A stretch of 64,000 nt of DNA, taken from assembly GCA_013151865.1 (NCBI GenBank), contig JAADHN010000073.1:1-64000 (forward strand). The letters are read 5' to 3'. The position numbers and the translations under genes were made by a program. The DNA comes from Kiritimatiellota bacterium (lineage in GTDB: Bacteria; Verrucomicrobiota; Lentisphaeria; Oligosphaerales; JAADHN01). Positions 63,301 to 64,000 of this stretch are shown one piece after another (position 1 is the stretch's first letter; each line of letters opens with the position of its first letter). The notes below the pieces were generated by a model that made no database searches, was not told the DNA's origin, and saw nothing but the letters and a program-made list of their open reading frames with translations.

Positions 63301-63864
63301 TCGCGTGTTCGCGAAGAATTGGACGAGACCGGTCCCTGCTTTTACGGCTTTGAGTAAAAGAAAACGGCACGAAACCGGCAACTTGTCGAAATTCACGTTG
63401 GCCAAGACAATGACGTCGTAGCGTTCAAGCAGTTTGTTCTCCAATTCCCGTGTCTTTTCGATTGTGCTTTGACCCAGCACGGCCGTGGTGTAAGGATGAT
63501 CGTCGAAAAACTGGTTCGGGCGATACGTCGTCACGGATTTGAACTTCAAATCCAGGCGTTCGGCAAGTTCGACCACGTCCCGGGAACAATACCCGGCCAT
63601 GGGAACGACGAACAACACCCTGAGCGGACCGCCGTTCAACGGCGTGGCAAAAGGGACATGAGGCGTACCCAGCCGATCAGTCCGAATGATGTTGAGGTAA
63701 TCGCCATTGTATCGGGGAATGGCAAAACTTGGATGCCCGAGCGAGGTCGGAGGAGGCGCGGAGCGCAGGGACCGCTCGCTGCCGAGGAAAAGCGAGGCCG
63801 CCAAGAACATCGCAAAGTGCATCGGCGCCCCATAACAGTGGACTCGAAAGATTCTCGGGAACAT
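60322..63864 (-). CDS. Large exported GH42-like multidomain glycosidase
   Basis: An 1180-residue exported protein. A signal peptide follows a short basic start. Residues ~70-200 look like an amidotransferase-like domain (LRVLFVVPMAGYCSRDVVEL; RYDVIVLANVNFDKLP). Two beta-sandwich-like regions precede the barrel (~510-850), which carries LYSLGDENSFSYK, with the likely acid/base Glu at about 606, and RLNRLWKTNFADFAAV, typical of GH42. A trimerisation-type flavodoxin-like domain follows (~855-1010; PVLADFVRKGGAVVADIAPG), then C-terminal sandwiches. This fits a galactosidase-like enzyme, but the nucleophile is uncertain. GGAGG seven bases before the ATG confirms the start. First gene of a four-gene minus-strand operon. 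Confidence 0.82.
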   Translation of the reverse strand: MFPRIFRVHCYGAPMHFAMFLAASLFLGSERSLRSAPPPTSLGHPSFAIPRYNGDYLNIIRTDRLGTPHVPFATPLNGGPLRVLFVVPMAGYCSRDVVELAERLDLKFKSVTTYRPNQFFDDHPYTTAVLGQSTIEKTRELENKLLERYDVIVLANVNFDKLPVSCRFLLLKAVKAGTGLVQFFANTRSRKTPFYQPFAGVSGRDIVGGLALTGTWLGRSAKYRKLDAPALADAWVKPYRFGTGRVAVVYPAAGNLQPYPKTGGMGYACIREPGTYDVAMQIAAKSLLWAAGRSEEEGIKCDWKDGRTFHEAAPLSCPVSIEFPTDASSSAGLQIEFWVRDVAGELEFHGVIPSAAGARGAEVSLPALPNGRHFLTLALRNPQGRALDFCSRTLVMDAPARIRIQTDNAALASSDSADLTIAVDAPPPNATVTVRGVDVYGRLFFREQFPAKAEKRRVRMPLETARGRYVRVVAALAVGDVVWAAAEQELFLRTSRQLERRFVRLMWGAPGISRANFLWDLAGAQLQRAGVTHGMIFTRKPADAVTAARALDRADQGWMVYAAHVDPGRIKKYYDPTARRREEQTLETMARALRDYGTYLYSLGDENSFSYKQEIAGPGLSAFQAFLRKRYERDINRLNRLWKTNFADFAAVRPLADPTVRDNGASVPRRYDQMLFQETVYADTHRWMAAAIRRGDPDARVGAEGSMPGDLESTISGLDWWAPYEDRLQNAVLAFWMQEAHRGNWWGAYTANHGARVGVRVLWHQLLSGAVNSSMFFVAFIASEGMFSTDLHYADFYAGWLPELQRIQRGVGTLLRNSHLADDGVAVYWSKANDHASALYPEFGSASLALNSLTAALQERGVNPRFVTPEQIRTRGIGAGRVRVLLLIHAMVIPDEILPVLADFVRKGGAVVADIAPGGVSPFMELRAPAPGLRAVFGIAKPEVAVVESKASGAGAGVRIPGAPSAVLHRFGKGRALLLNRDYSSLVATPESTITDDLLRFGGVTPFITAARPRTWEFITRFRHADAWVLGLERRSERGPDVLKLPGEFRVVDLKNGKPLGVSGEISVGSGTHQFLYGLLPAAVRRIRLRASSRVRRGKVLHVSCRVLRGRGAVENSLLRFDLSGPDGRRRAGQTAFAFSGDETRDLRFPIALNAPQGKWRLRVEELCSGARGEARFRVR

Positions 63865-64000
63865 ATATTATGTCCTCCGGCATGGATGCCTGAATTCGGG
63901 GCAGCCCGAAGCGGCGCGCACCGGGGCCGCTGTCACCGCCCGCTGAAACTATACCCGATCCCGGCCAGGTTGCATCGCTTGCACTGTGGCGATGGGCGGC

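Noticed and set aside
1-64000. CRISPR array, tRNA, rRNA, prophage or transposase
   Set aside because: I looked for spaced direct repeats, cloverleaf-like stretches in gaps, and mobile-element proteins and found none. A covariance-model search could still reveal a missed small RNA.

Overview
This window is high-GC chromosomal DNA from a diderm heterotroph. A TonB-dependent outer-membrane receptor and many secreted proteins indicate an outer membrane. A V/A-type ATPase operon in the order E - DUF2764 - A - B - D - I - K, as found in Chlamydia and spirochaetes, combined with many large secreted glycosidase-like proteins, a sulfatase, a GHL10 protein and two Gfo/Idh proteins, suggests the PVC superphylum (Planctomycetota, Lentisphaerota or Kiritimatiellota) or a neighbouring phylum. 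This placement is inferred from gene content; there is no rRNA or phylogenetic marker in the window.

Layout. (1) 1-116 is the end of a leuD-like gene. (2) 301-10563 is a minus-strand block: LarA-like protein, TonB receptor, Gfo/Idh oxidoreductase, a frameshifted sugar isomerase, an FGGY kinase, an amidohydrolase and a second Gfo/Idh protein. The last four are nearly contiguous and look like a sugar-catabolism operon. (3) 11178-17693 holds a methyltransferase, an AddA/RecB-like helicase-nuclease without a visible partner, a small coiled-coil membrane protein and an OleA/FabH-like condensing enzyme. (4) 17694-18384 is a divergent intergenic region with a 114-bp direct repeat. (5) 18385-26026 holds a large LamG/malectin secreted protein, hpt, a YhcC-like radical SAM protein and cstA with a good sigma-70 promoter. 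(6) 26285-32429 holds a secreted GHL10 protein, an ECF sigma/anti-sigma/secreted coiled-coil trio and ilvE. (7) 32872-40761 is the V-ATPase operon. (8) 40996-45318 is a same-strand group: NodB-type deacetylase, M24/creatinase-like protein, an Anabaena sensory rhodopsin transducer homologue and an unknown glycosidase-like protein. (9) 45516-55890 holds small and medium membrane, envelope and secreted proteins, including VIT-vWA and ARPP-1 proteins, and a flavodoxin. (10) 56177-63864 is a minus-strand secreted group: sulfatase, CBM9-like protein, unknown exported protein and a GH42-like giant.

Together the genes describe a polysaccharide-degrading lifestyle. Exported hydrolases and a sulfatase release sugars, a TonB receptor may import products, and isomerase/kinase/dehydrogenase sets process them, while a rotary ATPase (possibly Na+ coupled) and CstA serve energy and uptake. 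Non-coding points of interest are two diverged copies of a ~165-bp dispersed repeat (5521-5690 and 49203-49367), the 114-bp direct repeat, and a hairpin-rich spacer inside the ATPase operon. I saw no tRNA, rRNA, CRISPR array, transposase or phage gene.
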